A DNA stretch of 64,000 nt from assembly GCF_000758625.1 (NCBI RefSeq), contig NZ_CP009283.1, positions 15,001 to 79,000 of the forward strand. Direction: 5' to 3'. A program made the position numbers and the translations under genes. Below the pieces are notes generated by a model. The model made no database searches, was not told the origin of the DNA, and worked only from the letters and a program-made list of their open reading frames with translations. Below are positions 53,822 through 64,000 of the stretch, one piece after another (position 1 is the stretch's first letter; each line of letters begins with the position of its first letter). This DNA comes from Paenibacillus sp. FSL R7-0273 (GTDB lineage: Bacteria; Bacillota; Bacilli; Paenibacillales; Paenibacillaceae).

Positions 53822-54760
53822 ATGGCTAAAGTCGTTAACAGTGTAACAGATCTGATCGGTGGCACCCCGCTCGTCCGTCTGAACCGCCTTGCTCAGGAAG
53901 GTTCAGCAGAGATCTATTTGAAGCTGGAATACCAGAACCCGGGCTCCAGCGTTAAGGACCGCATTGCCCTCAGCATCGTTGAAGAGGCTGAGAAGGAAGG
54001 GCTGCTTAAGCCGGGCGGCACGATCGTGGAAGCTACAAGCGGTAACACCGGTATAGGTCTTGCGCTGGTTGCTGCTGCCAAAGGCTATAAAGCGATCATT
54101 GTTATGCCTGAAACGATGAGCCTTGAGCGCCGGAACCTGCTTCGTGCCTATGGTGCTGAACTCGTACTGACTCCGGGCTCCGAAGGGATGAACGGCGCAG
54201 TTAAGAAAGCCGAGCAGATCCTGGCCGAGAATCCGGATTACTTCCTTGCAGACCAGTTTAAGAATAAAGCCAATCTTAAGATTCACCTTGAAACTACAGG
54301 TCCTGAAATTGTAGAAGCAATCGAATCCATCGGCGGGCCTCTGGATGCCTTCGTTGCAGGTATCGGTACAGGCGGAACAATTTCCGGTGCCGGCGAAGTG
54401 CTGAAGAAACAATATCCTGGAGTGAAGGTTTATGCTGTAGAACCAGCAGCCTCTCCGATTCTGGCCGGCGGCAAGCCCGGTCCACACAAAATTCAGGGTA
54501 TTGGTGCTAACTTCATTCCTGAGATCCTCAACCAGAACGTTTATGATGAGATCATTCATGTTGAGAACGACGAAGCATTCGAAACAGCGCGCCGTGTAGC
54601 TAAAGAAGAAGGCGTACTGTCCGGTATTTCCTCCGGTGCTGCTGTTTTCGCGGCGCTGAAGGTTGCCAAGGAGCTTGGCGCAGGCAAGAAAGTGGTTGTT
54701 GTCATTCCAAGTAACGGCGAGCGTTACCTGAGCACTCCACTCTATAACTTCGAAGTTTAA
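53822..54760 (+). CDS. cysK: cysteine synthase A
   Basis: 312 aa. PLP enzyme that makes cysteine from O-acetylserine and sulfide. The Schiff-base Lys45 lies in [21 protein letters not shown] (about 71-82) is the substrate loop and [10 protein letters not shown] (about 178) holds the PLP phosphate. Very strong AAGGAGG; ATG 53822 is at 11 nt, while a TTG at 53816 could also serve. The 196-nt gap in front has the palindrome CGCTGTACAGCG (53696-53707) but no T-box or S-box that I can see. Confidence 0.95.
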   Translation: MAKVVNSVTDLIGGTPLVRLNRLAQEGSAEIYLKLEYQNPGSSVKDRIALSIVEEAEKEGLLKPGGTIVEATSGNTGIGLALVAAAKGYKAIIVMPETMSLERRNLLRAYGAELVLTPGSEGMNGAVKKAEQILAENPDYFLADQFKNKANLKIHLETTGPEIVEAIESIGGPLDAFVAGIGTGGTISGAGEVLKKQYPGVKVYAVEPAASPILAGGKPGPHKIQGIGANFIPEILNQNVYDEIIHVENDEAFETARRVAKEEGVLSGISSGAAVFAALKVAKELGAGKKVVVVIPSNGERYLSTPLYNFEV

Positions 54761-54782
54761 TTCGTGGCGAATATGTAACGGG

Positions 54783-54824
54783 GGCCCTCCTATCTGCTTA
54801 TGCAGGATAGTGAGGGCTCTTTTT
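54783..54824 (+). terminator. Terminator after cysK
   Basis: GCCCTC-CTATC-TGC pairs with GCA-GGATAG-TGAGGGC around a short loop, followed by TCTTTTTG. Confidence 0.85.
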
Positions 54825-55037
54825 GGTGTATGCTGTAGATGAAAATGAAGTGATTGCTTTTTTAGAAAAATGATTTTGTGCACAATCCTGTTTATTTTTG
54901 CTGAAATCATCATCCGGGGCTTTCAAACCAGCCGGAAGTACAGTATACTGACAGGCAATATATGATGAACGAGATGAGTTTTGCTGCGAAGTAGAACAAA
55001 GAAGCGTCAGCTTCACAAAACTTTTAGGAGGATGGCT

Positions 55038-56663
55038 TTGGAGATTTTAACAGCGTATCAGGATTGGGAACAATGGGCTGACGGCAGCTGGAGCCTTCTG
55101 CCTTTAATTATACGGTCGGTGCAGGAGCAGCCTGGACTTCCGGCATCGTGGATAAGCGCCTGGGAGCAGGCCTCACCTTACTCAGTAGTGCTGGAGAGCG
55201 GAAAGGGCGGCCGGTATACCTATTTGGGACTGCAGCCTGTTTCTGTACTGGAGGGGAAGGACGGACGAGCGGAGGTCCGGATACTGCAGATGACAGCAGA
55301 CAACGCTGCTGATGCTTTTCAGGCGGACCCTGCTGAGCTGCATGGCAAACCGCTGGATGTGCTGAATGGCTGGATGAAGCCATATCTATCTCCGTCTGTG
55401 AATACACCAGGGCTGCCGCCGTTTGCCGGGGGCTGTATCGGCTTTCTTGGCTATGATGTAGTCCGCTCCCTTGAGCTGCTGCCTTCTCTGGCTGCAGACA
55501 ACCCGGGTTTTCCCGATTATCTGTTTATGCGCTTTGAAGAGCTCTGGATCTATGACCATGAGGATAATAGCCTTTACTGCACGGTTCATAGCCCGGTTAC
55601 TGATGATTCCAGACAGAATCCGTCAGCGCTGCAGGCTCTCTATGAAGCGGCGGTGATACGCGCAGAAGAGATGCTTGGAGAGTGGAAGCAGCTCAGCGCT
55701 GCTTCGGTGCCGGAGGAATATTTATCGCAGGATTACAGCCGCATCATTGCTGCAGTTGAAGAAAACGGGAGCCTGACCGGTCAATGGCCGGGCATGCAGT
55801 CAGACTTCTCTCCGGAGCAGTTTCAGCAGGCTGTGCAGGATGTTCAGGAATACATCCGCCAGGGCGACGTATTCCAGGTGAACCTCTCGCTGCGTCAGGA
55901 GGCGCAGCTGAAATCCCCACCGGAGGATGTTTATGAATGGCTGCGCAGGCTCAACCCATCCCCGTACATGGGGCTGCTCCGCTCGCCTGGCTTCGCGCTT
56001 TCCAGCGCTTCGCCGGAGCTGCTCGTCAAGCTGCACGGGGACAAGGTCTCTGCCCGCCCCATTGCCGGCACCCGGCGCCGGGGCCTTACTCCCGCGGAAG
56101 ACGCCGCCATGGAGGCGGAGCTGCGCGGGAGCGAGAAGGAGATCGCCGAGCATATCATGCTTGTCGATCTGGAGCGCAACGACATCGGACGTGTCGCTGC
56201 GTACGGGTCGGTCAGCGTGCCTGAGCTGCTGACCGTCGAGCGATACTCGCATGTGATGCATCTCGTCTCGCAGGTGGAGGGCCGCATCGCCTCCGGCAAG
56301 GATGCTTATGCTGTGATGGCCGCCTTATTCCCCGGCGGCACCATTACCGGCGCGCCCAAGGTGCGCACAATGGAAATCATCGAAGAGCTGGAGCCGGTAC
56401 GCCGCGGGCCGTATACGGGCTCCATGGGCTGGATTGACTATAACGGCAATATGGAATTAAATATTATAATAAGAACACTGGCTGTGAAGGACGGGACAGG
56501 CTACATTCAGACAGGTGCGGGCATTGTGATCGATTCCGAGCCGTACCGCGAATACCGGGAATGCCATAACAAAGCCAAAGCAGTGGTCAAGGCGGTTCTC
56601 TGCAGCGAGCTGCAGCAAGAATCCCTGGCCGCTAGCAGAGCCAAAGGGGGAGCAGCACTATGA
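55038..56663 (+). CDS. pabB: aminodeoxychorismate synthase component I
   Basis: 541 aa. With PabA it turns chorismate and glutamine into 4-amino-4-deoxychorismate for folate. The chorismate-binding domain covers about 265-525: [38 protein letters not shown] (read in two parts), [31 protein letters not shown] and [14 protein letters not shown]. The AGGAGG site touches ATG 55032, so the TTG two codons later (55038, 6 nt away) is the better start; the open frame to 54981 is not used. A GC-rich patch lies at 55.9-56.35 kb. Confidence 0.93.
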   Translation: MEILTAYQDWEQWADGSWSLLPLIIRSVQEQPGLPASWISAWEQASPYSVVLESGKGGRYTYLGLQPVSVLEGKDGRAEVRILQMTADNAADAFQADPAELHGKPLDVLNGWMKPYLSPSVNTPGLPPFAGGCIGFLGYDVVRSLELLPSLAADNPGFPDYLFMRFEELWIYDHEDNSLYCTVHSPVTDDSRQNPSALQALYEAAVIRAEEMLGEWKQLSAASVPEEYLSQDYSRIIAAVEENGSLTGQWPGMQSDFSPEQFQQAVQDVQEYIRQGDVFQVNLSLRQEAQLKSPPEDVYEWLRRLNPSPYMGLLRSPGFALSSASPELLVKLHGDKVSARPIAGTRRRGLTPAEDAAMEAELRGSEKEIAEHIMLVDLERNDIGRVAAYGSVSVPELLTVERYSHVMHLVSQVEGRIASGKDAYAVMAALFPGGTITGAPKVRTMEIIEELEPVRRGPYTGSMGWIDYNGNMELNIIIRTLAVKDGTGYIQTGAGIVIDSEPYREYRECHNKAKAVVKAVLCSELQQESLAASRAKGGAAL

Positions 56664-57241
56664 TCTTGGTCATCGATAACTATGATTCCTTTACCTATAA
56701 CCTGGTGCAATACTTGGGAGAGCTTGGGGAGGATGTGAAGGTGCACCGCAATGATGAGATTACAATCGGGGAGATTGAAGCCATGGCGCCTGATCATATC
56801 CTGATTTCACCGGGACCGTGTACACCGAATGAAGCGGGGATCAGCCTTGAGCTGCTGCAGCACTTTAAGGGTGTAATCCCGATCTTTGGCGTATGTCTGG
56901 GACACCAGGCAATCGGACAGGCCTTTGGCGGGAATGTGATCCGTGCGGAGCGCCTGATGCACGGCAAAACCTCGCCGATCCACCATAACGGCACCTCTGT
57001 CTTCGAGGGTATGGAATCGCCGTTCACGGCTACAAGATACCACTCGCTGATCGTTGAGCGGGAGAGCCTGCCGGACTGCCTGGAGATTACTGCAGAGACA
57101 GCCGAAGGTGAAATTATGGCGCTGCGCCATAAGGAATACCCGATTGAAGGCGTACAATTCCACCCGGAATCCATCATTACCGATCATGGGCATACGATGC
57201 TCCGCAACTTCCTGAAACGGAGAGCCGGAGAGCCGGCATGA
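56660..57241 (+). CDS. pabA: aminodeoxychorismate/anthranilate synthase glutaminase
   Basis: 193 aa class I glutamine amidotransferase. The nucleophile Cys79 lies in [10 protein letters not shown]; the His/Glu of the triad are in VQFHPESI (about 168-175). In B. subtilis one protein of this type serves both folate and tryptophan synthesis. Start and stop both overlap neighbours by 4 nt (ATGA). Confidence 0.94.
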   Translation: MILVIDNYDSFTYNLVQYLGELGEDVKVHRNDEITIGEIEAMAPDHILISPGPCTPNEAGISLELLQHFKGVIPIFGVCLGHQAIGQAFGGNVIRAERLMHGKTSPIHHNGTSVFEGMESPFTATRYHSLIVERESLPDCLEITAETAEGEIMALRHKEYPIEGVQFHPESIITDHGHTMLRNFLKRRAGEPA

Positions 57242-58119
57242 AATATATAGGATTAAACCATACAGCAGTTGAAGCCAAAGACGCCGTGGTGTCCGCTCTG
57301 GATCACGGCTTTTTGTACGGCATGGGTCTGTTTGAAACCTTCCGCACCTACGGCGGAGTTCCTTTTTTGCTGCAGCAGCATTTAGAGAGACTCGCTGACG
57401 GCTGCAGACAGCTGGGCATTCCCTTTGAGGCGGATGAAGCATCTCTCAGCAAATGGATTACGCAAGTGATGGAGGCTAACGGGCTGGAGGAAGCATATAT
57501 CCGTTATACCGTTACTGCGGGAGAGGATATACTGGGGCTTCCGGCGGGAGAGTACCGCCAGCCTAATCATCTGCTGTACATCAAGGAGCTGCCAAAGCTG
57601 GATCCGGCGCTATACCTGGAAGGCAAAGGGCTGCAATTACTGAACACACCGCGCAATACACCGGAAGGTCCGGTAAGGCTGAAGTCACTGCATTACATGA
57701 ATAATATTCTGGCTAAGCGTGAGCTTGCCGGATATCCCTCAGCGGCCGGGGGAGCAGAGGGACTGATGCTGACCGGCCAAGGCTATATTGCCGAAGGAAT
57801 AGTCAGCAACATCTTTTACATCAAAGATGATGTACTCTATACCCCTGATATCAAGGCAGGAATTCTGCCGGGAATTACCCGGGAAATGGTGCTCAGGCTG
57901 GCTCCGGAAGCCGGCCTGCAGGCAGAGCAGGGCTTCTACCGCTGGGAGCAGCTGCTGGCGGCCGATGAGATATTTTTGACGAACTCCATACAGGAGATTG
58001 TCCCGGTAACCATGCTTTGGCAGGGCAATGAGCCTTTTCAAGCAGGTAAAGGGTTCTGCGGAAGGCATACCGCCGGACTGATCCGGTTATACAGAGAAAG
58101 GACGGAAGCGCTGAGATGA
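57238..58119 (+). CDS. pabC: aminodeoxychorismate lyase
   Basis: 293 aa fold-type IV PLP enzyme. It splits aminodeoxychorismate to p-aminobenzoate and pyruvate. [19 protein letters not shown] (about 22-40) is the family opening; the PLP lysine is expected in [14 protein letters not shown] (about 141-154), and [14 protein letters not shown] and PGITREMVL follow. It could be confused with a branched-chain or D-amino-acid aminotransferase, but the pab context decides. Overlaps pabA and folP by 4 nt each. Confidence 0.92.
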   Translation: MKYIGLNHTAVEAKDAVVSALDHGFLYGMGLFETFRTYGGVPFLLQQHLERLADGCRQLGIPFEADEASLSKWITQVMEANGLEEAYIRYTVTAGEDILGLPAGEYRQPNHLLYIKELPKLDPALYLEGKGLQLLNTPRNTPEGPVRLKSLHYMNNILAKRELAGYPSAAGGAEGLMLTGQGYIAEGIVSNIFYIKDDVLYTPDIKAGILPGITREMVLRLAPEAGLQAEQGFYRWEQLLAADEIFLTNSIQEIVPVTMLWQGNEPFQAGKGFCGRHTAGLIRLYRERTEALR

Positions 58120-58973
58120 AACCTGTCATATATAAGCGGACCTATCATTTTTCACACAGCACCCTGACCCTGGGCAGCCGTACATTAATTATGGGTATCC
58201 TGAATGTAACGCCTGACTCCTTCTCTGACGGGGGATTGTGGACAGATCCTGAACGGGCAGTAGCGTACGCGCTGCAAATGGCTGCAGAAGGTGCAGATAT
58301 TATTGATATAGGCGGTGAATCCACGCGGCCGGGGCATGAGCCTGTGAATTTGCAGGAGGAGCTGGGCCGGGTACTTCCGGTAATTGAGAGTATCCACCGT
58401 GCAGCCCCGCAGCTGATCCTTTCTATAGATACCTATAAGGCGGAGGTTGCCCGTCAGGCTGTTCAGGCGGGAGCACACATCATCAATGATGTATGGGGGG
58501 CAAAAGCAGACCCGGGTATGGCACAAGCAGCTGCTGAAGCGGGCTGTCCGATTATTCTGATGCATAACCGTCATGACCGCAGCTATACGGATCTGCAGGC
58601 CGATATGTCCGCTGATCTTCAGGGCAGCATTGAGCTGGCATTAGCGGCAGGCGTCAAGCCGGAGAATATCATTCTTGATCCGGGGATCGGTTTTGCCAAG
58701 GATTACACTGAGAATCTGCAGGCAATGATGGCGCTGGACAGTCTCACCGGGATGGGTTATCCGGTACTGCTGGCAACCTCGCGCAAAAAATTCATCCGTA
58801 CCGTACTGGATCTTCCGGCTGATGATGTAGTAGAGGGGACTGCTGCGACAGTGGCCTTTGGAATTGCTCAGGGCTGTCAGATCGTGCGGGTGCATGATGT
58901 GGCCAGTATCAGACGTACCGTGCAGATGTGCGATGCGATGCTCTACTCTTCGCCCCTGCTGGTGCGGGAATAG
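58116..58973 (+). CDS. folP: dihydropteroate synthase
   Basis: 285 aa TIM barrel. It joins p-aminobenzoate to the pterin diphosphate and is the sulfonamide target (sul in B. subtilis). Motifs: MGILNVTPDSFSDGG (about 26-40), the GGESTRPGHEPV loop (about 67-78), SIDTYKA, INDVWGAK, DPGIGFAKD and TSRKKFI. The start overlaps pabC (ATGA). No change in these motifs points to resistance. Confidence 0.95.
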   Translation: MKPVIYKRTYHFSHSTLTLGSRTLIMGILNVTPDSFSDGGLWTDPERAVAYALQMAAEGADIIDIGGESTRPGHEPVNLQEELGRVLPVIESIHRAAPQLILSIDTYKAEVARQAVQAGAHIINDVWGAKADPGMAQAAAEAGCPIILMHNRHDRSYTDLQADMSADLQGSIELALAAGVKPENIILDPGIGFAKDYTENLQAMMALDSLTGMGYPVLLATSRKKFIRTVLDLPADDVVEGTAATVAFGIAQGCQIVRVHDVASIRRTVQMCDAMLYSSPLLVRE

Positions 58974-59022
58974 CCCCGATTACGGCGGAAGATTATTTTA
59001 AATAAAAAGGCAGGTACTCTAT

Positions 59023-59385
59023 ATGGATAAAATGAAGCTGCACCGCATGGAATACTACGGATATCACGGCGTGTTTGAAGAGGAGCGCAAGCTTGGGCAG
59101 CGTTTCTATATCGATCTGGAGCTTGAGCTTGACCTGCAGGCGGCAGGACAGAATGATGATCTGACCCAGACGGTGAACTATGCCGAAGTGCACTACACCG
59201 TTAAAAATATTGTCGAAACAGAGTCCTTTAAGTTAATTGAAGCTTTGGCGGAACGTATTGCATCCGTGTTACTGGACACTTATACTATTATCAATGCGGT
59301 AACGGTTAAAGTGACCAAGCCGCATCCGCCGTTCGACATTCATTTTCAGGGTGTCACTGTAGAGCTGCGCAGAACGAGAAAGTGA
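59023..59385 (+). CDS. folB: dihydroneopterin aldolase
   Basis: 120 aa. It cleaves 7,8-dihydroneopterin to hydroxymethyl-dihydropterin. YYGYHGVFEEERKLGQRFYID (about 11-31, read in two parts) has the catalytic Glu and Tyr environment; FKLIEALAERIA and VTKPHPPF (the conserved lysine) follow. ATG 59023 is about 6 nt after GGCAGGT; ATG 59032 is possible. A 49-nt gap separates it from folP. Confidence 0.94.
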   Translation: MDKMKLHRMEYYGYHGVFEEERKLGQRFYIDLELELDLQAAGQNDDLTQTVNYAEVHYTVKNIVETESFKLIEALAERIASVLLDTYTIINAVTVKVTKPHPPFDIHFQGVTVELRRTRK

Positions 59386-59394
59386 GACAGGTCC

Positions 59395-59946
59395 ATGAAC
59401 ATACATTCCACCTCTGAGGCATCAGAGGCTTATATTGCTTTAGGGGCTAATCTGGGTAACCGTGAGGCTACACTGAAGGAAGCCCTGCACAGGCTTGACC
59501 AGCATGAGGCCATTAAAGTATTGCGCTGCTCCCGTATTTATGAGACCGAGCCGGTCGGTTACCTTGATCAGCCGCAGTTTTTGAATATGGCTGCCGCACT
59601 CCGTACAACGCTTGCACCGGAGGAGCTGCTCCGGGAGATGCTGGAGATTGAGAATCAGCTCGGCCGTGTGCGGGATATCCGTTACGGCCCGCGTACGGTT
59701 GATCTGGATTTGCTGTGGGTGGAAGGCCGGAGTCTGGACACGCCCGATTTAACACTGCCGCATCCCCGGATGATGGAGCGGGCATTTGTACTGGTTCCGC
59801 TAAGTGACATTGTCCCGCAGGATGATTCACAGGGGCTCCTCTATGGAAGGCTGGCTGCGGCGCTTAAAGATTTGGACGGAAAGGAAGGAATGCGCTTGTG
59901 GACATCAAACGAATGGGAAGACGGGTCAGAGCATTCCGGAAGCTAA
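59395..59946 (+). CDS. folK: HPPK, pterin pyrophosphokinase
   Basis: 183 aa. It transfers pyrophosphate from ATP to hydroxymethyl-dihydropterin. IALGANLGNRE (about 13-23), YETEPVGYLDQPQFLNMA (about 49-66), the RYGPRTVDLDLL site (about 97-108; catalytic aspartates) and LPHPRMMERAFVL are all present. Its last 49 nt also encode the start of yazB in another frame. Confidence 0.95.
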   Translation: MNIHSTSEASEAYIALGANLGNREATLKEALHRLDQHEAIKVLRCSRIYETEPVGYLDQPQFLNMAAALRTTLAPEELLREMLEIENQLGRVRDIRYGPRTVDLDLLWVEGRSLDTPDLTLPHPRMMERAFVLVPLSDIVPQDDSQGLLYGRLAAALKDLDGKEGMRLWTSNEWEDGSEHSGS

Positions 59947-60107
59947 AAGGCTACACCCAGCAGCAGCTGGCGGATACTGTCGGAATTTCTCTAGCCGTAC
60001 TGGGTGCGGTGGAGAGGGGAAACCGACGTTTAGAGGATAAAATTTTAAATAAAATTGCGGATGTTCTCGGTGTATCAGCCGAAGAGCTGGCCGATCCCGC
60101 CCTATAA
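59898..60107 (+). CDS. yazB: XRE-type helix-turn-helix protein (YazB)
   Basis: 69 aa. A complete Cro/C1 helix-turn-helix: RRVRAFRKLKGYTQQQLADTVGIS followed by LGAVERGNRRLEDKILNKIADVLG (each read in parts). The function and target are unknown; conservation after folK argues for a true gene. GTG 59898 is 9 nt behind AAGGAAGG and lies 49 nt inside folK, a long overlap for this operon, where the others are 4 nt. Confidence 0.88.
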   Translation: MDIKRMGRRVRAFRKLKGYTQQQLADTVGISLAVLGAVERGNRRLEDKILNKIADVLGVSAEELADPAL

Positions 60108-60170
60108 TGGCGGAGATCCATGGTGCGGAGTGCCTTTATATACAACATTATTTTGAGGAAGTGAATTAGC

Positions 60171-61187
60171 ATGCTGAAAATCGGCGGTATTGAAATGAAG
60201 AATCAGGTCGTTCTGGCACCGATGGCTGGCGTATGTAATCCGGCATTCCGCCTGATTGCCAAAGAATTCGGCACAGGCCTGGTCTGCGCGGAGATGGTCA
60301 GTGACAAGGCCATACTGCACGGCAACAAGCGTACGCGTGAGATGCTGTTTGTTGATGAGCGGGAGAAGCCGCTTAGCCTGCAGATTTTTGGCGGTGACCG
60401 TGCGTCACTGGTTGAGGCTGCGAAGGTTGTCGATAAGGAGACTAATGCGGATATCATCGATATCAACATGGGCTGTCCTGTACCCAAGGTGACAAAGTGT
60501 GACGCCGGTGCGCGCTGGCTTTTGAATCCTGAAAAGATATACGAGATGGTGTCGGCAGTGGTAGAAGCGGTGGATAAGCCGGTTACCGTCAAAATGCGGA
60601 TCGGCTGGGACAGCGAGCATATTTTTGTCGAGGAAAATGCGCGTGCGGTTGAACGTGCCGGAGGCCAGGCGGTCAGTGTACACGGGCGTACGCGTGAGCA
60701 GCTCTATACCGGACGTGCTGACTGGAAGTATATCAGAATGGCTAAAGAGGCTGTCTCCATTCCGGTTATCGGCAATGGTGATGTTAATACTCCTGAGGAT
60801 GCGCGTGCAATGCTCGACCAGACCGGCTGTGACGGTGTAATGATCGGCCGCGGCGCGCTGGGCAATCCGTGGATGCTATACCGGACCGTGCAGTATTTGA
60901 GCACAGGGGAGCTGATGCCCGAGCCTGGAGCAGAAGAGAAGATCAAGGTAGCCATTTTGCACATGGACCGTCTGATCGCCCTCAAGGGAGAGGCTGTAGC
61001 TGTACGCGAAATGCGCAAGCACCTGGCCTGGTATCTCAAAGGCTTCAGGGCTGCAGCACGGGTGAAGGATCACATCATGGAAGGAACGGAGCGGGATGAG
61101 ATGGTGCGGATCTTGCATGATTTTGTCGACCAGCTCGGGGCTGAAGAGGATCAGGAGAGCGGGAGCCCGTCATTGTCTGCTGTATAG
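60171..61187 (+). CDS. dusB: tRNA-dihydrouridine synthase
   Basis: 338 aa FMN enzyme (YacF). It reduces uridines in tRNA D-loops. [21 protein letters not shown] (about 12-31, FMN and substrate), [11 protein letters not shown] with the catalytic cysteine in [13 protein letters not shown] (about 107-118), [13 protein letters not shown] (about 167-179), and [11 protein letters not shown] and GRGALGNPW are in order. AGGAAGTG precedes the ATG. It ends the folate operon; the same gene follows yazB in B. subtilis. Confidence 0.94.
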   Translation: MLKIGGIEMKNQVVLAPMAGVCNPAFRLIAKEFGTGLVCAEMVSDKAILHGNKRTREMLFVDEREKPLSLQIFGGDRASLVEAAKVVDKETNADIIDINMGCPVPKVTKCDAGARWLLNPEKIYEMVSAVVEAVDKPVTVKMRIGWDSEHIFVEENARAVERAGGQAVSVHGRTREQLYTGRADWKYIRMAKEAVSIPVIGNGDVNTPEDARAMLDQTGCDGVMIGRGALGNPWMLYRTVQYLSTGELMPEPGAEEKIKVAILHMDRLIALKGEAVAVREMRKHLAWYLKGFRAAARVKDHIMEGTERDEMVRILHDFVDQLGAEEDQESGSPSLSAV

Positions 61188-61273
61188 ACGCTGTACTTAT
61201 TCCCCGAAGTAAGAGGTTTTAAGCGGCTCTGGCATACATTATCCGATAACACTGAACTTTATATGGGGCGTCA

Positions 61274-61302
61274 TTGACATTTAGTAACGGTTCCAATATA
61301 AT
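61274..61302 (+). promoter_or_regulatory. greA promoter, perfect sigma-A consensus
   Basis: TTGACA, 17 bp, TATAAT with no mismatch, about 120 bp before greA, leaving a long leader. Confidence 0.88.
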
Positions 61303-61423
61303 TTCACAGTATAAAATCGCCGTTACAGCAAGCATTAATGCAGCAGGGAGGGTTCTGATCCCTCCGGATTCGCATATAGTATGGTGTTTTCAATAAATGT
61401 ATACGACAGGAGAATCGGTTGAG

Positions 61424-61903
61424 ATGAGCGATAAAGAAGTCATCCTTACGCCGGACGGACTTAAACGTCTGGAAGAAGAACTGGAGACCCTCAAATCTGT
61501 TAAGCGCCGTGAAGTGGCTGAGCGGATCAAAGTGGCTATCGGATACGGAGATATCAGCGAGAACTCGGAGTATGAGGACGCGAAGAACGAGCAGGCTTTT
61601 ATTGAAGGCCGTATTATCACTTTGGAGAAAATGCTCCGCAACGCCCGGATTATCAACAGCGACGAAATTGTTACTGATGTGGTAAGTGTCGGAGTAACCG
61701 TCAGTGTTGAGGACCTGGAGTATGGCGAAGTAATGGAATATACGATTGTTGGAACAGCTGAATCTGACCCGCTCAACAACAAAATCTCCAACGAAAGTCC
61801 GGTAGGTAGAGCCATCATGGGCAAAAAAATCGGCACTGTCGTCGATGTCAGTGTTCCTGCAGGCGTCATTCAATATAAAATTCTCGATATCACAATGAAG
61901 TAA
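61424..61903 (+). CDS. greA: transcription elongation factor GreA
   Basis: 159 aa. GreA reactivates backtracked RNA polymerase by stimulating transcript cleavage. The coiled coil (about 8-75) has its acidic tip in [15 protein letters not shown] (about 41-55), then the C-terminal globular domain with [18 protein letters not shown] 61424 is 10 nt after ACAGGAG; the open frame begins at 61397. In B. subtilis greA is elsewhere; here it is inserted between dusB and lysS. Confidence 0.95.
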   Translation: MSDKEVILTPDGLKRLEEELETLKSVKRREVAERIKVAIGYGDISENSEYEDAKNEQAFIEGRIITLEKMLRNARIINSDEIVTDVVSVGVTVSVEDLEYGEVMEYTIVGTAESDPLNNKISNESPVGRAIMGKKIGTVVDVSVPAGVIQYKILDITMK

Positions 61904-61921
61904 CTAACCGTTACACCCCTG

Positions 61922-61947
61922 AAAGCTTCCTTAGGGAAGCTTTTTTT
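61922..61947 (+). terminator. Terminator after greA
   Basis: GCTTCC and GGAAGC (with flanking AAA/TTT) around a 4-nt loop, then TTTTTTT. A second hairpin, GAAACGG/CCGTTTC (61961-61967, 61994-62000), follows before lysS. Confidence 0.88.
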
Positions 61948-62038
61948 CGGATTTTGCACTGAAACGGACTGCCCTTGCTCTAAGCCTGGGGAGCCGTTTC
62001 TTCTTATGTATATGACATGATGGTTTTAGAGAGGATGA

Positions 62039-63559
<1,521 letters not shown>

Positions 63560-63569
63560 TCTGGCATTA

Positions 63570-63603
63570 CCAAAGGGGCTGCGGAAGCAGCTCCTTTGGT
63601 TTG
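63570..63603 (+). terminator. Terminator after lysS
   Basis: CCAAAGGGGCTGC and GCAGCTCCTTTGG (one mismatch) around a 4-nt loop, followed by TTTG. The T-run is short. Confidence 0.75.
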
Positions 63604-63658
63604 TCTATAGAACTTAGCAGAATTGCTTTAAATGAAATTCACTTTTTTAAAATAATGC

Positions 63659-63687
63659 TTGCATTCCTTTTCTCTACATGGTATATT
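63659..63687 (+). promoter_or_regulatory. rRNA operon promoter P1
   Basis: TTGCAT, 17 bp, TATATT, about 290 bp before the 16S gene. Confidence 0.7.
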
Positions 63688-63754
63688 CTATATCTGGCCG
63701 CGAAACGCTGAAATGCATCGAAGCTAAGCTCGAAAAAAGAAATTAAAAAAGAGC

Positions 63755-63783
63755 TTGCAACGATCGGCTGGATGTGATATAGT
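63755..63783 (+). promoter_or_regulatory. rRNA operon promoter P2
   Basis: TTGCAA, 17 bp, TATAGT, 96 bp after P1, so tandem rRNA promoters as in other Bacillales. A leader follows with CTTTGAAAACTGAACAA (63832-63848), which is usual before Bacillales 16S genes, and two hairpins: TCAC-TTCG-GTGA (63869-63880) and GAGAAT/ATTCTC (63892-63905). Confidence 0.75.
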
Positions 63784-63948
63784 ATAAGAGTTGCTGCTGA
63801 CGAGAACATCGAAGGTAACAATGAGCTTGATCTTTGAAAACTGAACAACGAGTGAGTATCTGGAAATCACTTCGGTGAGATCCAAAAGTAGAGAATGCAA
63901 ATTCTCGTCAGATGTTTCAAAATGAGCAATCGCTCTTTCTAAATACCA

Positions 63949-64000
63949 ATTTGGAGAGTTTGATCCTGGCTCAGGACGAACGCTGGCGGCGTGCCTAATA
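63949..64000 (+). rRNA. 16S ribosomal RNA, 5' end
   Basis: Begins near TTTGGAGAGTTTGATCC, the universal 16S start, and continues through CTGGCTCAGGACGAACG to the window edge. Only about 52 nt are present. Confidence 0.97.

Overview
The window is a housekeeping and sporulation block from a low-GC, spore-forming Firmicute, most probably Paenibacillus or a close relative. The evidence is the gene order (tmk, darA, yaaR, holB, ricT, yabA ... lysS, as near the Bacillus subtilis origin), the many sporulation genes (gin, yabG, sspF, spoVG, fin, spoVT, yabP, yabQ, spoIIE), a high share of TTG and GTG starts, and greA, hbs and nadABC set into the ancestral cluster. It lies between two rRNA operons: the 3' part of a 23S gene plus a 5S gene on the left, and tandem rRNA promoters, a leader and the first bases of a 16S gene on the right. 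Nearly everything reads rightward; only a membrane protein, abrB and one small unknown gene read leftward.

Layout. 1-1.9 kb: 23S and 5S. 2.1-3.6 kb: a small lipoprotein, a membrane protein on the other strand, and the anti-sigma-G factor gin. 3.8-11.1 kb: an Orn/Lys/Arg decarboxylase-type protein with an internal 36-bp tandem repeat, then tmk, darA, yaaR, holB, ricT, yabA, trmN6 and rsmI (nucleotide metabolism, replication, RNA modification). 11.1-11.9 kb: a gene-free, palindrome-rich region. 11.9-16.5 kb: abrB divergent from an HD-domain hydrolase with Spo0A-box motifs between them, then tatD and a yabE-type cell-wall protein behind a c-di-AMP riboswitch. 16.6-25 kb: rnmV-ksgA-yabG, veg with two perfect sigma-A promoters, sspF, ispE, purR, spoVG, glmU, prs. 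25-38 kb: a small unknown gene, pth, fin, mfd, a PrsA-like foldase, spoVT, a SpoVB-like flippase, mazG, hbs, rqcP, yabP, yabQ, divIC, yabR. 38-47.3 kb: a structured non-coding stretch, spoIIE, a repeat region, yabS, yabT, tilS, hpt, ftsH. 47.5-63.6 kb: nadA-nadB-nadC-coaX-hslO-yacD, cysK, the folate operon pabB-pabA-pabC-folP-folB-folK-yazB-dusB, greA and lysS.

How it works together. The folate run uses 4-nt stop/start overlaps (pabB-pabA-pabC-folP) and is clearly one operon; nadABC and coaX are packed in the same way. Promoter sequences match the expected sporulation regulators: a sigma-H promoter at spoVG, sigma-G-like promoters at sspF and spoVT, a Spo0A-type promoter with a 22-bp spacer at spoIIE, and Spo0A boxes at abrB and spoVG. 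No transposase, phage gene, CRISPR array, defence system, tRNA or secondary-metabolite gene was found. The least-explained parts are the stretch before spoIIE (38.04-38.32 kb), the palindromic regions at 11.15-11.80 and 40.97-41.17 kb, the tandem repeat in the decarboxylase, and a small conserved-looking gene at 25.1 kb.
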